Below, piece by piece: positions 1 through 8,899 of a DNA stretch of 55,856 nt; positions within the stretch are counted from its first letter, which is position 1; each line of letters starts with the position of its first letter. Source of the DNA: an uncultured Verrucomicrobiota bacterium (GTDB lineage: Bacteria; Verrucomicrobiota; Verrucomicrobiia; Opitutales; Opitutaceae); assembly GCA_903904685.1 (NCBI GenBank), contig CAIVDS010000112.1, positions 1 through 55,856 on the forward strand, given 5' to 3'. The notes below the pieces were generated by a model. That model saw only the letters and a list, made by a program, of their open reading frames with translations, had not been told where the DNA came from and searched no databases. Position numbers and translations under genes: made by a program.

Positions 1-1177
1 CGTAGGTGGAGAACTTGTAGCCGCGGCGGTACTCGAACTTCTCGACGGCCTTCATCAGGCCCATGTTGCCCTCCTGGATGAGGTCGAGGAAGGAGAGGCC
101 GCGGTTCGTGTATTTCTTGGCGATGGAGATGACGAGGCGGAGGTTGGCCTCGACCATCTCGGTCTTGGCCTGGTGCGCCTCGCGGATGTGGACGTTGGTC
201 TGGGCGACCACGCGGAGGAGGTCGGCGGGAGAGATGCGTTGCTCGGCCTCGACTTGCTTGAGGCGGGTGTTGATTGCCTTCGAATCGATGGCAGCATCTT
301 TCTTGGTCTTGGGATGCTTGGCGCGGTCCAACTGATGGTTGAGTTGTTCGATCTCGCTGAGCACGGGCTGGAGGGCTTCCAACCACTCCTCATAAACCTT
401 CAGTTTGAAGAAGAACTTGGAGAAATTGATGCGCAGGTTGGCCTCGCGCTTCTTATGTTTGGCGAGGATTTTCTTGCGGTCGGCCTCGGAGCGGGCCTTG
501 AGGAATTCTTCCCAAGATTCTGCGACGGATTTCTCGTTTTTCTGGGTGGTCTCGACGAGCTTGGGCAGGCTCTTGAAGTAGGAGTCGCGGCTTTCGATCT
601 TCTTGTCGATGACGATGCGATCAAAGCGTTCTTCGCGATTGATGAGTTTGGCGCCGAGGGTGGCGATGTAGCTGCCGACGACGGCAGCCTCGAAAAGCGC
701 GGTCTGAGCCTTGAGTTCGGCGTTTTCGATGCGCTTGGAGATTTCCACTTCCTGTTCGCGGGTGAGCAGGGGGACCTGTCCCATCTGCTTGAGATACATG
801 CGCACCGGGTCGTCGAGGATGTCGTGCTGCGAGGAGCGCGACTCTTCTTCCTCGGCCTCTTCCTGGCGCTGCTTGTAGTTCTCGACCTCGTCGGGTTCGA
901 GAATCTCGATCTCCAGATTCTGGAGAATGGAGAGAACATTATCGATTTCCTCCTGATTTTCGACGGAGTCGGGCAGAGCCTCGTTGATGTCGTCGAACGT
1001 GAGATAGCCCTGTTCCTTCGAGAGGCGGATCAGGTTGCGGATCTTGTCGTTGATGCCGCCGGCGGGCAGGTCCGAGCCGGGGCCGCCTTCGGCGGTGGCG
1101 GTCTTGGTGCGTTCGAGAGCTGTCTCTACGGCTTCGGAGTGGGAGGAGGAATCGGAGGACTTGGCTTTGCGCGGCAT
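1..1177 (-). CDS. rpoD: RNA polymerase primary sigma factor, partial (C-terminal part outside window)
   Basis: Sigma-70 family primary sigma factor that directs core RNA polymerase to housekeeping promoters. About 392 residues are visible, from an ATG at 1177 to the window edge. After a low-complexity acidic N-terminus comes region 1.2 ([12 protein letters not shown], then [16 protein letters not shown]), then a long charged non-conserved region, then region 2 with [22 protein letters not shown] and [14 protein letters not shown], where the window stops. Regions 3 and 4 lie beyond position 1. It starts 23 bp after the dnaG stop codon on the same strand, the order of the classical macromolecular-synthesis operon. 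Identity is secure; only the C-terminal half is unseen. Confidence 0.96.
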   Translation of the reverse strand, partial: MPRKAKSSDSSSHSEAVETALERTKTATAEGGPGSDLPAGGINDKIRNLIRLSKEQGYLTFDDINEALPDSVENQEEIDNVLSILQNLEIEILEPDEVENYKQRQEEAEEEESRSSQHDILDDPVRMYLKQMGQVPLLTREQEVEISKRIENAELKAQTALFEAAVVGSYIATLGAKLINREERFDRIVIDKKIESRDSYFKSLPKLVETTQKNEKSVAESWEEFLKARSEADRKKILAKHKKREANLRINFSKFFFKLKVYEEWLEALQPVLSEIEQLNHQLDRAKHPKTKKDAAIDSKAINTRLKQVEAEQRISPADLLRVVAQTNVHIREAHQAKTEMVEANLRLVISIAKKYTNRGLSFLDLIQEGNMGLMKAVEKFEYRRGYKFSTY

Positions 1178-1200
1178 GGTTGGGACAGGATACGGGAAAA

Positions 1201-3078
1201 TTATTCGACAACCGGCAGCCGGAGTGGCGCGCGCAGTTGTCGCTTAATATCTAGGAGTTCTTTAAATAGAGAATTTGCGTCAACGTTACTGTCCGCATGG
1301 GCATTGGCTAGAGCAAGTTCTATTTGACGGACGCGGGGCTCCAGCGTTCGAGACTGAATCTGGCGGAGGGCTTCGTTGACAACCTTAACGGGATCATCGA
1401 CTTTTGGCGATTCGAAGAGCATCGAAGCGACGAGGGCGCGCTCTTCCTGGGACTCCAATAAAGTTTCCATATGGTCGCGGCCCGGCCAGGAATCCTGCTC
1501 AAATTCGGCGAGGAAGCGGTTGAGGAGCACGCCGGCGGGGTGGGTGAGATCGATCCAATCGTGCGGCAAAGCGAGACTCAATGGCGGCCCCAAGGTCTCG
1601 AAATGAAGGATTAATAAGAGCAGATGATGTTCGGAGGTGTCCTTGGTCTCAACCTGAGGAACATCGGAAACCGGAGCGCCTTCAGATGTAGTAGACGTGG
1701 CGGGACGGGCGGCTTGCTGTCGGCTCAGGCGGAGGCGTTGCGCATCGAAGTCGCGTTGCAACGCGGAGAGCGGCAGGCGCAAAAGTCGGGCGACCTCGGC
1801 GAGGAACTGCGAACGGGCGACCTCCGACTCGGCGTTGAGGATTAGCGCGTGGAGTTCTTGGGCGATGCGTGCTTTCTGCTCCGGAGTGGCCGTCTCGGGA
1901 GACGGCAGCAGAGCGCGGCAGGCGAAGGCCATTGCGGAGAGCGCGCCTTTGCGCACCTCGTCGTAACCGGCGAGTCCTTTTTCAAGGAAGAGCAGGTCGG
2001 GGTCGATCTTGGTGTCGGTCGCGCCGCCGAGAAAGCGCACTTCGAGTCCGGCCTTCAGCGCCATGGGGAGAAAACGCAGCGCGGCTTTCTGGCCGGCGCT
2101 GTCACCGTCGAAAAAACACTCCACCTGCGTGTGGTAGCGGCGCAGGAGCACGAGCTGGCCCTCGGTGATTGAGGTGCCCTGCGGGGCGATGGCTGTCTTG
2201 AGGCCGACGCTCCAACTGCGCAGCGCGTCGAGCTGGCCTTCGACGAGGACGAAGGGTTTCCCTTCGCCGGCCTGGGTGCGCGCCCGGTCGAGGTTGAAGA
2301 GCAGATTTCCTTTCGTGAAAATCGGCGTCTCGGGAGAGTTAACGTATTTGGCCTCGCGCGCGGGATCGTCCTCCGGCGTCAGATCGGTCTGGCGGGCGGT
2401 GAACGCCACCACGCGGCCCTGATGGTCGCGGATGGGAATCATCAGGCGTCCGCGAAAACGCGGCTTGAACGAGCCTAGTCCCATGATCGCGCCGTCGCGG
2501 ATGAAGAAGAGTCCGCATTGGCGCAGCGCTTCCTCGGAGAATTTCTTTTTCAACAACGCGGCGGCGAGCGTGGAGTCGGCGGGCTCGGCGGCGCCAATCT
2601 TGAATTCGTCGGCGAGTTCCAAAGTGAAACGGCGCTTGTCGGTCCAGTAGGTACGCATCCATGCGCCGGTGGCGGACGCGCCTTTGAACACCTGGTGGAA
2701 ATGCTCGGCTGCCAGTTCGTGGATGTCGAAAATCTCCTGGCGCAGCGAGCGTTCCTCACGGCTCGGGCCGCCGGAACCTTCCTCGTATTCGATAGGCACG
2801 CCGAAGCGTTTGCCGAGGGTCTCGATCGCCTCGGTGAAGGACAACTGCTCGGTCTCGCGGATGAACGTGATGACATCGCCGGCCTTGCCGCAGCCGAAGC
2901 ACTTGTAGAAACCCTTGTCGGGATCGACGTGGAAAGACGGCGATTTCTCGTTGTGAAAGGGGCAGAGGCCTTTGAAGCGCGATCCGGCCTTGCGCAGGGT
3001 GGCCACCCGCGAAACCACGTCCACGATGTTCACGCGCACCTTCAGGTCGCGAAGGCAGGTGGGTTTGATGACAGGCAT
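1201..3078 (-). CDS. dnaG: DNA primase
   Basis: Primase that makes RNA primers at the replication fork. The 625 residues match the usual DnaG length. The N-terminal CHC2 zinc finger is visible as C39-P-F-H42 and C60-F-G-C63. The central TOPRIM domain shows VEGQLDAL, with the catalytic Glu (usually EGYMDV), and [12 protein letters not shown] with the acidic DGD pair. The C-terminal part, rich in charged helices, would be the DnaB-interacting domain. The ATG at 3078 places the zinc finger at the standard distance from the N-terminus. Directly upstream of rpoD on the same strand, so the two are probably co-transcribed. No rpsU is seen upstream; the next gene is divergent. Confidence 0.96.
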   Translation of the reverse strand: MPVIKPTCLRDLKVRVNIVDVVSRVATLRKAGSRFKGLCPFHNEKSPSFHVDPDKGFYKCFGCGKAGDVITFIRETEQLSFTEAIETLGKRFGVPIEYEEGSGGPSREERSLRQEIFDIHELAAEHFHQVFKGASATGAWMRTYWTDKRRFTLELADEFKIGAAEPADSTLAAALLKKKFSEEALRQCGLFFIRDGAIMGLGSFKPRFRGRLMIPIRDHQGRVVAFTARQTDLTPEDDPAREAKYVNSPETPIFTKGNLLFNLDRARTQAGEGKPFVLVEGQLDALRSWSVGLKTAIAPQGTSITEGQLVLLRRYHTQVECFFDGDSAGQKAALRFLPMALKAGLEVRFLGGATDTKIDPDLLFLEKGLAGYDEVRKGALSAMAFACRALLPSPETATPEQKARIAQELHALILNAESEVARSQFLAEVARLLRLPLSALQRDFDAQRLRLSRQQAARPATSTTSEGAPVSDVPQVETKDTSEHHLLLLILHFETLGPPLSLALPHDWIDLTHPAGVLLNRFLAEFEQDSWPGRDHMETLLESQEERALVASMLFESPKVDDPVKVVNEALRQIQSRTLEPRVRQIELALANAHADSNVDANSLFKELLDIKRQLRAPLRLPVVE

Positions 3079-3201
3079 GGGACGATGGAGGCGCGGGAAA
3101 AACTTGGAACGAAGTTTGCACTTTTACCCCGGCGCGTGGTCTGTCAAGAACTGCGGGCTGTTCGGTTCGCTTCCGCCGGTATTTTTTACGGGCATTCCTT
3201 T

Positions 3202-4263
3202 ATGTTTATTGTTCAATCTCTCCTTAAATCCCTCTTCCTGCTGATGCTGGGTGTCATGTTGCTGGCTGTCCGCAGTGCGGGTGCGGTGGTTGCGCCCGCC
3301 GTCAAGGAGGTGGTTTCCCCGGTCATTTGGGAGGCGAAGCTGCCGGATTTTTCCGAGGCCATCTACGCCGAGCGCGTCGAGGAGCTGATCGCCCAGTTTG
3401 AGATTTCCATCGGGCATAAGCTTGTGCCGGGCATGAAACACCGGGTGGGCATCAAAGTTTACACCGACTCGGGCCCCGGTCTGGCCACCCCGCTTGCGCT
3501 GACCGAGGCGGTGATCAAGGCATTGGAGCGGCGCGGCTACGCCAAACAGGATATTTTTTTGGTGGGGCTCAACCAGCAGCGCCTGCGCTTCACGGGTTAT
3601 CTGCCTTCGTTGGTGACGGGGCAGTCGATCTTCGAGGGGCACAAGGTTTACGTGCTCGAGTCCGGCCGCTATTTCGATCCGGTGTGGTTCTACGACAGCC
3701 CGCTGCCTTCGCGTTTTGATCCGATTTTGGTTCAAAAGAGCGTGGAGACTTTCGACCCGGAGACGACGCTGGAGCAGGACCGCAAAAGTTTCCTGGCGAC
3801 ACCGTTGTTTGTGGATGCGGATTTCTGGATAAATCTTCCTGTTTACACCGATCATCCCGTCCTTGGCATCAACGGTGCGCTGGTAAACGCCACGCTCTGG
3901 AACGCCTCGAACACCGCGCGTTTCTTTCGCAGTCCGGCCAGCGCTCCCGCAGCCGTGGCCGAGATGAGCGCGATTCCCGAGCTGCGGCATACGTGGATGT
4001 TCACCTTGGCCAGTTTGGAACGCTACCAGTTCATCGGCGGACCGTGGTTCAACTCGCTTTACACCGTGTCGGAGCCGCGTCTCTGGCTGGGCACCGACCC
4101 TGTGCTGATGGATTCGCTGATGCAGGTTAAGATCAATCGCTGGCGTCAGTTGACCGGCTTCAAGCCCATCTCGGACGATATTCGCACATTGGAGTTCGCG
4201 TCGATTTTGGGCGTCGGTTCGCGCAAGATCACGGATGCCAAGTTCGTGCCGGTGGGCAATTGA
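3202..4263 (+). CDS. Exported DUF362-like protein
   Basis: A 353-residue protein with an N-terminal signal peptide (hydrophobic LLKSLFLLMLGVMLLAV, then Ala-rich cleavage region). The body resembles DUF362 proteins: GIKVYTDSGPGLATP, followed by EAVIKALERRGY, and further on INLPVYTDHPVLGINGALVN with a nearby NNTxRF-like segment (SNTARF). The function of the family is not established; it is often associated with iron-sulphur proteins, but no cysteine cluster is seen here. The open frame extends far upstream of 3202, but only the ATG at 3202 gives a signal peptide and clears dnaG. It is divergent from dnaG and 52 bp upstream of nuoA. Family assignment is by pattern only. Confidence 0.7.
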   Translation: MFIVQSLLKSLFLLMLGVMLLAVRSAGAVVAPAVKEVVSPVIWEAKLPDFSEAIYAERVEELIAQFEISIGHKLVPGMKHRVGIKVYTDSGPGLATPLALTEAVIKALERRGYAKQDIFLVGLNQQRLRFTGYLPSLVTGQSIFEGHKVYVLESGRYFDPVWFYDSPLPSRFDPILVQKSVETFDPETTLEQDRKSFLATPLFVDADFWINLPVYTDHPVLGINGALVNATLWNASNTARFFRSPASAPAAVAEMSAIPELRHTWMFTLASLERYQFIGGPWFNSLYTVSEPRLWLGTDPVLMDSLMQVKINRWRQLTGFKPISDDIRTLEFASILGVGSRKITDAKFVPVGN

Positions 4264-4315
4264 TGCAAATTCCCCTTGTCTCACCCCCGATCCTGCGCCC
4301 ATTTCTAGTGTCGTC

Positions 4316-4693
4316 ATGATGTCTGTCGCTTATCTTCCGGTTCTCGTTCAACTCATTCTGGCCGCAGGGCTGGCCGCCTTCATCGTCGGTTTCAGTCATT
4401 TGATGGGAGAGCGTTCGAAAAAGAATACCGCGATCACAGACAGCGCCTACGAGTGCGGTGTGAAGACCGAAGGGCCTTTCCACACGCGTTTCGCGGTGAA
4501 GTTTTACGTCACCGTCATGCTCTTCATCCTGTTCGACATCGAGGTGGTCTTTCTCATCCCATGGGTGTTTATCTACCGCGATTTTTTGGCGAACCATATC
4601 ACCATTCTCACCCCGATTCTTTTTTTCTTGGGGGTGCTCGTCCTTGGCCTTGTTTACGAGGTGAAAAAGGGCGCCCTCGTGTGGGAAAAGTAA
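4316..4693 (+). CDS. nuoA: NADH-quinone oxidoreductase subunit A
   Basis: Small membrane subunit of respiratory complex I, 125 residues. Three transmembrane segments are visible: VLVQLILAAGLAAFIV, FYVTVMLFILFDIEVVFLIPW and ITILTPILFFLGVLVLGLVY. The family signature is clear: YECGV after the first segment, and FDIEVVFLIPW with the conserved acidic residues in the second. Two adjacent ATGs (4316 and 4319) are possible starts. It is followed not by nuoB but, after 35 bp, by the EIIA-diadenylate cyclase gene, so the other complex I genes must lie elsewhere. Confidence 0.95.
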   Translation: MMSVAYLPVLVQLILAAGLAAFIVGFSHLMGERSKKNTAITDSAYECGVKTEGPFHTRFAVKFYVTVMLFILFDIEVVFLIPWVFIYRDFLANHITILTPILFFLGVLVLGLVYEVKKGALVWEK

Positions 4694-4728
4694 ACAAGCC
4701 CGCGGCGGGCTAGGCAACGCGAACCACG

Positions 4729-6087
4729 GTGAAACTCGAAAAAATCGTATCGCGAAGCCGGATCATCGACCTGCGCAGCACCGATATGCGGGGCGCCTTG
4801 GGCGAACTCCTCGCCGCTTCCGCCAGCAAATTCCCCGATCTTAAGCAGGAGGCGCTCCTGCGCAGTTTGCTGCAGCGGGAAAAGTCGATGACGACCTACC
4901 TTGGCTCGGGCGTTTCGTTGCCGCATGTGCGGGTGAAGATGGGCCGCCGCTATATTCTGGCGATCGGGCGCAGCCGGTTGGGTATTCAGAATGAAAGCAC
5001 GGTCGACAAGGAAAAGATCCACCTTATTTTCATGCTGCTCGCCGACGAAAGGGCGCGCGATTACCTGCAGTTGCTGGCCTCCATCGCCAGACTGCTGAAG
5101 GATTCGGAGCTTGTTCGCACACTGATCGATGCCGCCACGCCGGGTGATGTGTTTGATCGGTTGGTGGCCGGTTTTGGCGGTATTCTTGCCAAGCCGGTCC
5201 AAGCCCAGCAGAATAGGATCAACCGCCTGATGATTCGAGAGGCCGACCGCGTGGCCAAAGGCGCCGGATGCGGGGCCATCATGGTTTTCGGAGACACGTT
5301 TGTCGGCGGCATCGAGCCGGGCGCGTGGTTTCCCAAGAGCAAAACCATCCTCGTGACCCGCAACATGGTTGAACTCGACGAGGCCGACAAAGACGCCCCC
5401 GAGGTTATTCAAGTGCGTTCCTATTCCTCGCGGCGGCTGGCCCAGTTGCGCAGTGCGATGTTTGTGGCGCTGACCCGCGGGATGATTTCTTTCAGTGACC
5501 GGGTGTGCTGTGTGGGCGGCATCGCTGGCAGCAACCAGTTTGACACCGTGGTCATCGTGGATGTGGAGCGCGAGTTCCAGACGCTTCTCACCGGACATGC
5601 CGACCTGCTGCCCGATGATGTGAAACCCGAGGTGCTCGAGCGCGTCATCGCGATCGCCACCGAGCTCGCGGTCGAGGGGCGCGAGGGCAAGCCGGTCGGG
5701 TGCCTTTTCGTGGTCGGCGACACCGGCAAGGTGGAGAAGTTCATCAAGCCGCTCGTCCTCAATCCGTTTTACGGATACAAAGAGGAGGATCGCAACATCC
5801 TCAGCCCGTTCATGGACGAGACGGTGAAGGAGTTTTCCTCGATCGACGGGGCCTTTATCATCCGCGGAGACGGCGTGGTTTCGTCCGCCGGCAGTCTGAT
5901 CCAGGCAGCCGACAGCGATCACATCCTGCCGAGCGGCCTGGGCAGTCGGCATGCGGCGGCGGCGGCCATCACGGTGGCGTCGGAGTGCATTTCCATTGTG
6001 GTCTCGTCGAGCACGGGGCAGGTGACGCTTTTCCGTCACGGGGTGATGCTGCCGCTGACGGAAAAGAAACTGGGTGCGGCGGGTTGA
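4729..6087 (+). CDS. PTS EIIA-type domain fused to a diadenylate cyclase (c-di-AMP synthase) domain
   Basis: A 452-residue cytosolic multidomain protein with a GTG start. Residues 1-150 resemble a PTS fructose/nitrogen-type EIIA domain: GSGVSLPHVRV with the candidate phosphorylated His66, and MLLADE further on. Residues about 155-300 form an alpha/beta segment (RLMIREADRVAKGAGCGAI, then TVVIVDVERE) that recalls the pyruvate-kinase C-terminal-like domain described for archaeal-type DacZ; this is inference. The C-terminus is a DAC domain: D373-G-A with FIIRGDGVV, and G-S-R407-H408-A, where many bacterial enzymes have RHR. DAC domains condense two ATP into c-di-AMP. It lies 35 bp after nuoA. The sequence argues for an enzyme whose output could be controlled by phosphotransfer, but activity is unproved. 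Confidence 0.82.
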   Translation: MKLEKIVSRSRIIDLRSTDMRGALGELLAASASKFPDLKQEALLRSLLQREKSMTTYLGSGVSLPHVRVKMGRRYILAIGRSRLGIQNESTVDKEKIHLIFMLLADERARDYLQLLASIARLLKDSELVRTLIDAATPGDVFDRLVAGFGGILAKPVQAQQNRINRLMIREADRVAKGAGCGAIMVFGDTFVGGIEPGAWFPKSKTILVTRNMVELDEADKDAPEVIQVRSYSSRRLAQLRSAMFVALTRGMISFSDRVCCVGGIAGSNQFDTVVIVDVEREFQTLLTGHADLLPDDVKPEVLERVIAIATELAVEGREGKPVGCLFVVGDTGKVEKFIKPLVLNPFYGYKEEDRNILSPFMDETVKEFSSIDGAFIIRGDGVVSSAGSLIQAADSDHILPSGLGSRHAAAAAITVASECISIVVSSSTGQVTLFRHGVMLPLTEKKLGAAG

Positions 6088-6173
6088 GCGAGCCAACTAA
6101 TACCCGCTCGCCCACTGTGTATCGCCACGTTGAATCCAAACGTCTAAAAACCAAAAGCGATTGGTGTCGGTTC

Positions 6174-6309
6174 TGAATGGCGCTGCAAAGGCACGATGGG
6201 CGGGCGCCGCTCCCGCATCGACCTGACCGTGGCGAACTTCGCGCAGTGAAATGCTCGTGTCTGCTTTTCGGAGACAGAAACGATAATACACTTAACCAAG
6301 CGCCATTCA
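6174..6309. repeat. 136-bp segment bounded by perfect 11-bp inverted repeats
   Basis: TGAATGGCGCT at 6174-6184 is the exact reverse complement of AGCGCCATTCA at 6299-6309. The interior has no convincing ORF and no tRNA-like fold that I can see. It lies in the 261-bp gap between the diadenylate cyclase and SGNH genes. It could be a miniature inverted-repeat element or the remnant of an insertion sequence. I see no clear target-site duplication, so this is only a suggestion. Confidence 0.4.
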
Positions 6310-6348
6310 CGGCCTGACTTTTTTGTGAAAACTTTTTATGAAATCATC

Positions 6349-7446
6349 ATGAAAACATATTTTGCACCCCTCGCCCTTATATTGTTTTTTTCCTTCTTTG
6401 CCGTGCCGGTTGCCTTCCCTCAAAGCGGCGATCCCAAGTTCGACGCCATCAAGGCCAGGCATGATCGCGGCGATCCCGTCACGCCCGAGGAGCGCAGTTA
6501 CGCGCAGGCCTTCATGGCGCATCACAACCAGCAAGGTGCCGCCCCCAACCCGCCGCGCGATTCGACGGGGTGCGTCCCGCTTTCGGAGCTCGGCGCCGGA
6601 GATTACCACGGTGAAAAGGGCGGACTTTATCCGGACGGCGGCGCCACGCCTCCGCCGGTCCATGAGGCCGCCGGATTGAAGCTTGCGCGCACCATCGTGC
6701 CGCTTGACACGGACGGGCATCCCTCGGCGAGCGGGAAAATAGTTCTCATCACGTGCGGCATGTCCAACACCACGATGGAATCGCAGGCCTTCAAAAGGCT
6801 CGCCTCCGCCGATCATGGTTTGAATCCTCAACTCGTGATCGTCGACGGGGCGCAAGGCGGGCAGACCGCGGCCATCACCGCGAAGCCCGACGCGAAATAC
6901 TGGAGCGTCGACCGGGAGCGGCTCGCCGCCGCCGGTCTCACCGCGCAGCAGGTGCAAGTGGTCTGGTTGAAGGAGGCCAACGCCCGACCCGTGCAACCTT
7001 TCCCGATCGAGGCGAAGAAGCTCCAGTCCGATCTCGCCGCCACGGTGCGCAACCTGCACGACCAGTTCCCCAACTTGAAAATCGCCTACCTCTCCAGCCG
7101 CATCTACGGCGGCTACGCCACCACGCCGCTCAACCCCGAGCCGCACGCGTATGAAACCGGCTTTGCGGTGAAGTGGCTCATCGCCGATCAGATCGGCGGC
7201 GCTCCGGAGTTGAATTTCGATCCCGCGAAGGGAGCCGTGCGCGCTCCGTGGCTGGTCTGGGGCGCCTATTTGTGGACCGATGGTTTGAAGGGGCGCAAAG
7301 ACGGTCTCGTCTGGAAAGCCGAAGACTGCGCCTCCGATGGCACGCACCCGTCGGAGACCGGCCGGATGAAAGTCGGCGAGCTCCTCATGAAGTTTTTCAA
7401 AAGCGATCTGACCGCGCAGGCCTGGTTTCTGAAGCCGGCGCCGTAG
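6349..7446 (+). CDS. Secreted SGNH-like hydrolase
   Basis: A 365-residue protein with a signal peptide (MKTYFAPLALILFFSFFAV, cleavage near AFPQ). The core looks like an SGNH/GDSL-type esterase. The first block is TCGMSNTTMESQ, with Ser in a GMSNT rather than GDSL context. A middle block is IAYLSSRIYGG, and the last block is ASDGTHPSETGRMKVG, which has the Asp and His of the catalytic triad. The frame is open from a GTG at 6325, but the ATG at 6349 gives a clean signal peptide. It converges with the propeller gene, whose stop is only 5 bp away. The substrate is unknown; the surrounding GH9 and CE7 genes make an ester on plant polysaccharide plausible. Confidence 0.7.
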   Translation: MKTYFAPLALILFFSFFAVPVAFPQSGDPKFDAIKARHDRGDPVTPEERSYAQAFMAHHNQQGAAPNPPRDSTGCVPLSELGAGDYHGEKGGLYPDGGATPPPVHEAAGLKLARTIVPLDTDGHPSASGKIVLITCGMSNTTMESQAFKRLASADHGLNPQLVIVDGAQGGQTAAITAKPDAKYWSVDRERLAAAGLTAQQVQVVWLKEANARPVQPFPIEAKKLQSDLAATVRNLHDQFPNLKIAYLSSRIYGGYATTPLNPEPHAYETGFAVKWLIADQIGGAPELNFDPAKGAVRAPWLVWGAYLWTDGLKGRKDGLVWKAEDCASDGTHPSETGRMKVGELLMKFFKSDLTAQAWFLKPAP

Positions 7447-7451
7447 CCGGG

Positions 7452-8747
7452 TCAGCGGCGCGGCTTGCGGGGAAGCAACTCCACCTCGTGCAGGCAAAGG
7501 CCATAGCGCCCGCCGGGAGGGTTGATCTCCAGCTTCTGGCCGTTCCAGCCGTCGCTGAAATTGGCGGAGTAGCAAAGCCACAGCTTGCGCCCGTCGGAGC
7601 TGATGAACTTGGCCGGAAAATTCAGGAAGTAGCCCTGCTCGCCGAAATCCTTCATGTAATCAACCATGCGCCAGGGGCCGGTGAGCGTGTCGGCCTCGAG
7701 GATGTAGGAGGTCATCTTGGCTACGGTGGGCCAGCCGTCGGTCACGCACATGAGATATTTTTCAAGTCCGGGCACGTAGGTGGCGGTGACGCAGCCCATG
7801 TGGTTGTTCCACTCGATGAGCGGCTTGATTTTCGCGAAGTCGTTTGTCCAAACCGGTTGTCCGGCGGAGTCATGTCCGGCGAAAAACTCATACGCCTTCA
7901 GGTCGTTGATCGTCTGCGGAGAGGGAGTGACGCGCGCGAGGTAAACTTGATCGGCCGTGATCCAGCTCAGGTTGGCGTGATCGAAGCCGCGGTCGCAGCA
8001 GTGCCCGACCACCTGGTAGGCTTCGCCCGGCTTGCCGAGTTTGATGCAGGGGCGGGGATTGGGATCGTTCTCCTCCGCTCCCATGCCGAGCAGGTAGGCC
8101 TTGCCGTCCGGCGAGTGTTCCATGTTTTGGCCGAAGTCCACGAAATGAGGCGCACCCATCTTGACCGGACCGAGGTATTTTTTCGGCTCCGGAAAGAGCG
8201 GGGCTTCCGGCGTATGAGGAGATGGCTCCCACGTCTTGCCGTAGTCGCGCGAGATCTGAAAACCCGGCATCGGCCCGAGGTTGGGCCAGTTCCAATCGAA
8301 GTCGTTGTGACGGGTCTTCCCGTCCGGCCCGAGGCAATAGGTGCCGTAATACCAGTTGCCATCATGCACGAGCGAACCGGCGGGGTAGCGCCCTTGGTAG
8401 GGCAAGGCTTGGGCGGGCTTGGGAGAAGCCGTGTTGCGGATCGTCAGTTGCAGCGGATCGTCGCCGATCATCACGGCGTGGCCGGTGGCGGCCTCGGCGC
8501 CGTTGTAGGAACGGCACTCGATGCCGTCGGTTTTTCCGTCGGTCCAAGGCGAATAGAGGTTCCCGTCGCTCGCCCAGCTCGGATACCACGTGTCTCCGCA
8601 ATGGTAGTCACTGTGACGGCCGGTGAAATGCAGGCCGGTGAGGCTGGTTGATTTTTCAAACGGGCAGTCCGCCGGGATCGGCGATTGCCAAATGAAGCCC
8701 TTGGGCGAGTCGGGCGGCACGGGAGCGGCGGATGCGATGGGGTCCAT
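7452..8747 (-). CDS. Putative beta-propeller glycosidase-like protein
   Basis: A 431-residue protein without a signal peptide. Repeated aromatic and Asp-rich strands (HCGDTWYPSWASDGNLYSPWTDGKTDG, split by turns; SRDYGKTWEP; AHFVDF-like segment; GPWRMVDYM near the end) suggest a five-bladed propeller of the GH43/GH32/DUF4185 kind, which acts on or binds sugars. I cannot name the catalytic residues with confidence. The start is the ATG at 8747, and the divergent GH9 gene begins 152 bp away, so the two could share a control region. Family membership is tentative. Confidence 0.55.
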   Translation of the reverse strand: MDPIASAAPVPPDSPKGFIWQSPIPADCPFEKSTSLTGLHFTGRHSDYHCGDTWYPSWASDGNLYSPWTDGKTDGIECRSYNGAEAATGHAVMIGDDPLQLTIRNTASPKPAQALPYQGRYPAGSLVHDGNWYYGTYCLGPDGKTRHNDFDWNWPNLGPMPGFQISRDYGKTWEPSPHTPEAPLFPEPKKYLGPVKMGAPHFVDFGQNMEHSPDGKAYLLGMGAEENDPNPRPCIKLGKPGEAYQVVGHCCDRGFDHANLSWITADQVYLARVTPSPQTINDLKAYEFFAGHDSAGQPVWTNDFAKIKPLIEWNNHMGCVTATYVPGLEKYLMCVTDGWPTVAKMTSYILEADTLTGPWRMVDYMKDFGEQGYFLNFPAKFISSDGRKLWLCYSANFSDGWNGQKLEINPPGGRYGLCLHEVELLPRKPRR

Positions 8748-8899
8748 ACTTATTTTTTGGGCGGGCAGTAATTGACTTAATCCATATCCGATACACTACG
8801 GGTGACTTCGATCGCAACAGGCTTCATGCGCCTGTTCCAATCTTATCCGCTCCTGTTCACCGACCCCTGATACCCGCCCTCAGACTTTTCCTCCAGCCT

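Noticed and set aside
173-1327. 384-codon plus-strand frame opposite rpoD
   Set aside because: It is the antisense shadow of a high-GC gene; the minus strand encodes unmistakable sigma-70 motifs.
2518-3201. N-terminal extension of the DUF362-like protein into dnaG
   Set aside because: It would run antisense through dnaG; the ATG at 3202 gives a proper signal peptide.
3124-4317. 397-codon minus-strand frame opposite the DUF362-like gene
   Set aside because: Shadow; the plus strand has a signal peptide and family motifs.
4654-6096. 480-codon minus-strand frame opposite the EIIA-DAC gene
   Set aside because: Shadow of a high-GC gene; the plus strand has EIIA and DAC motifs.
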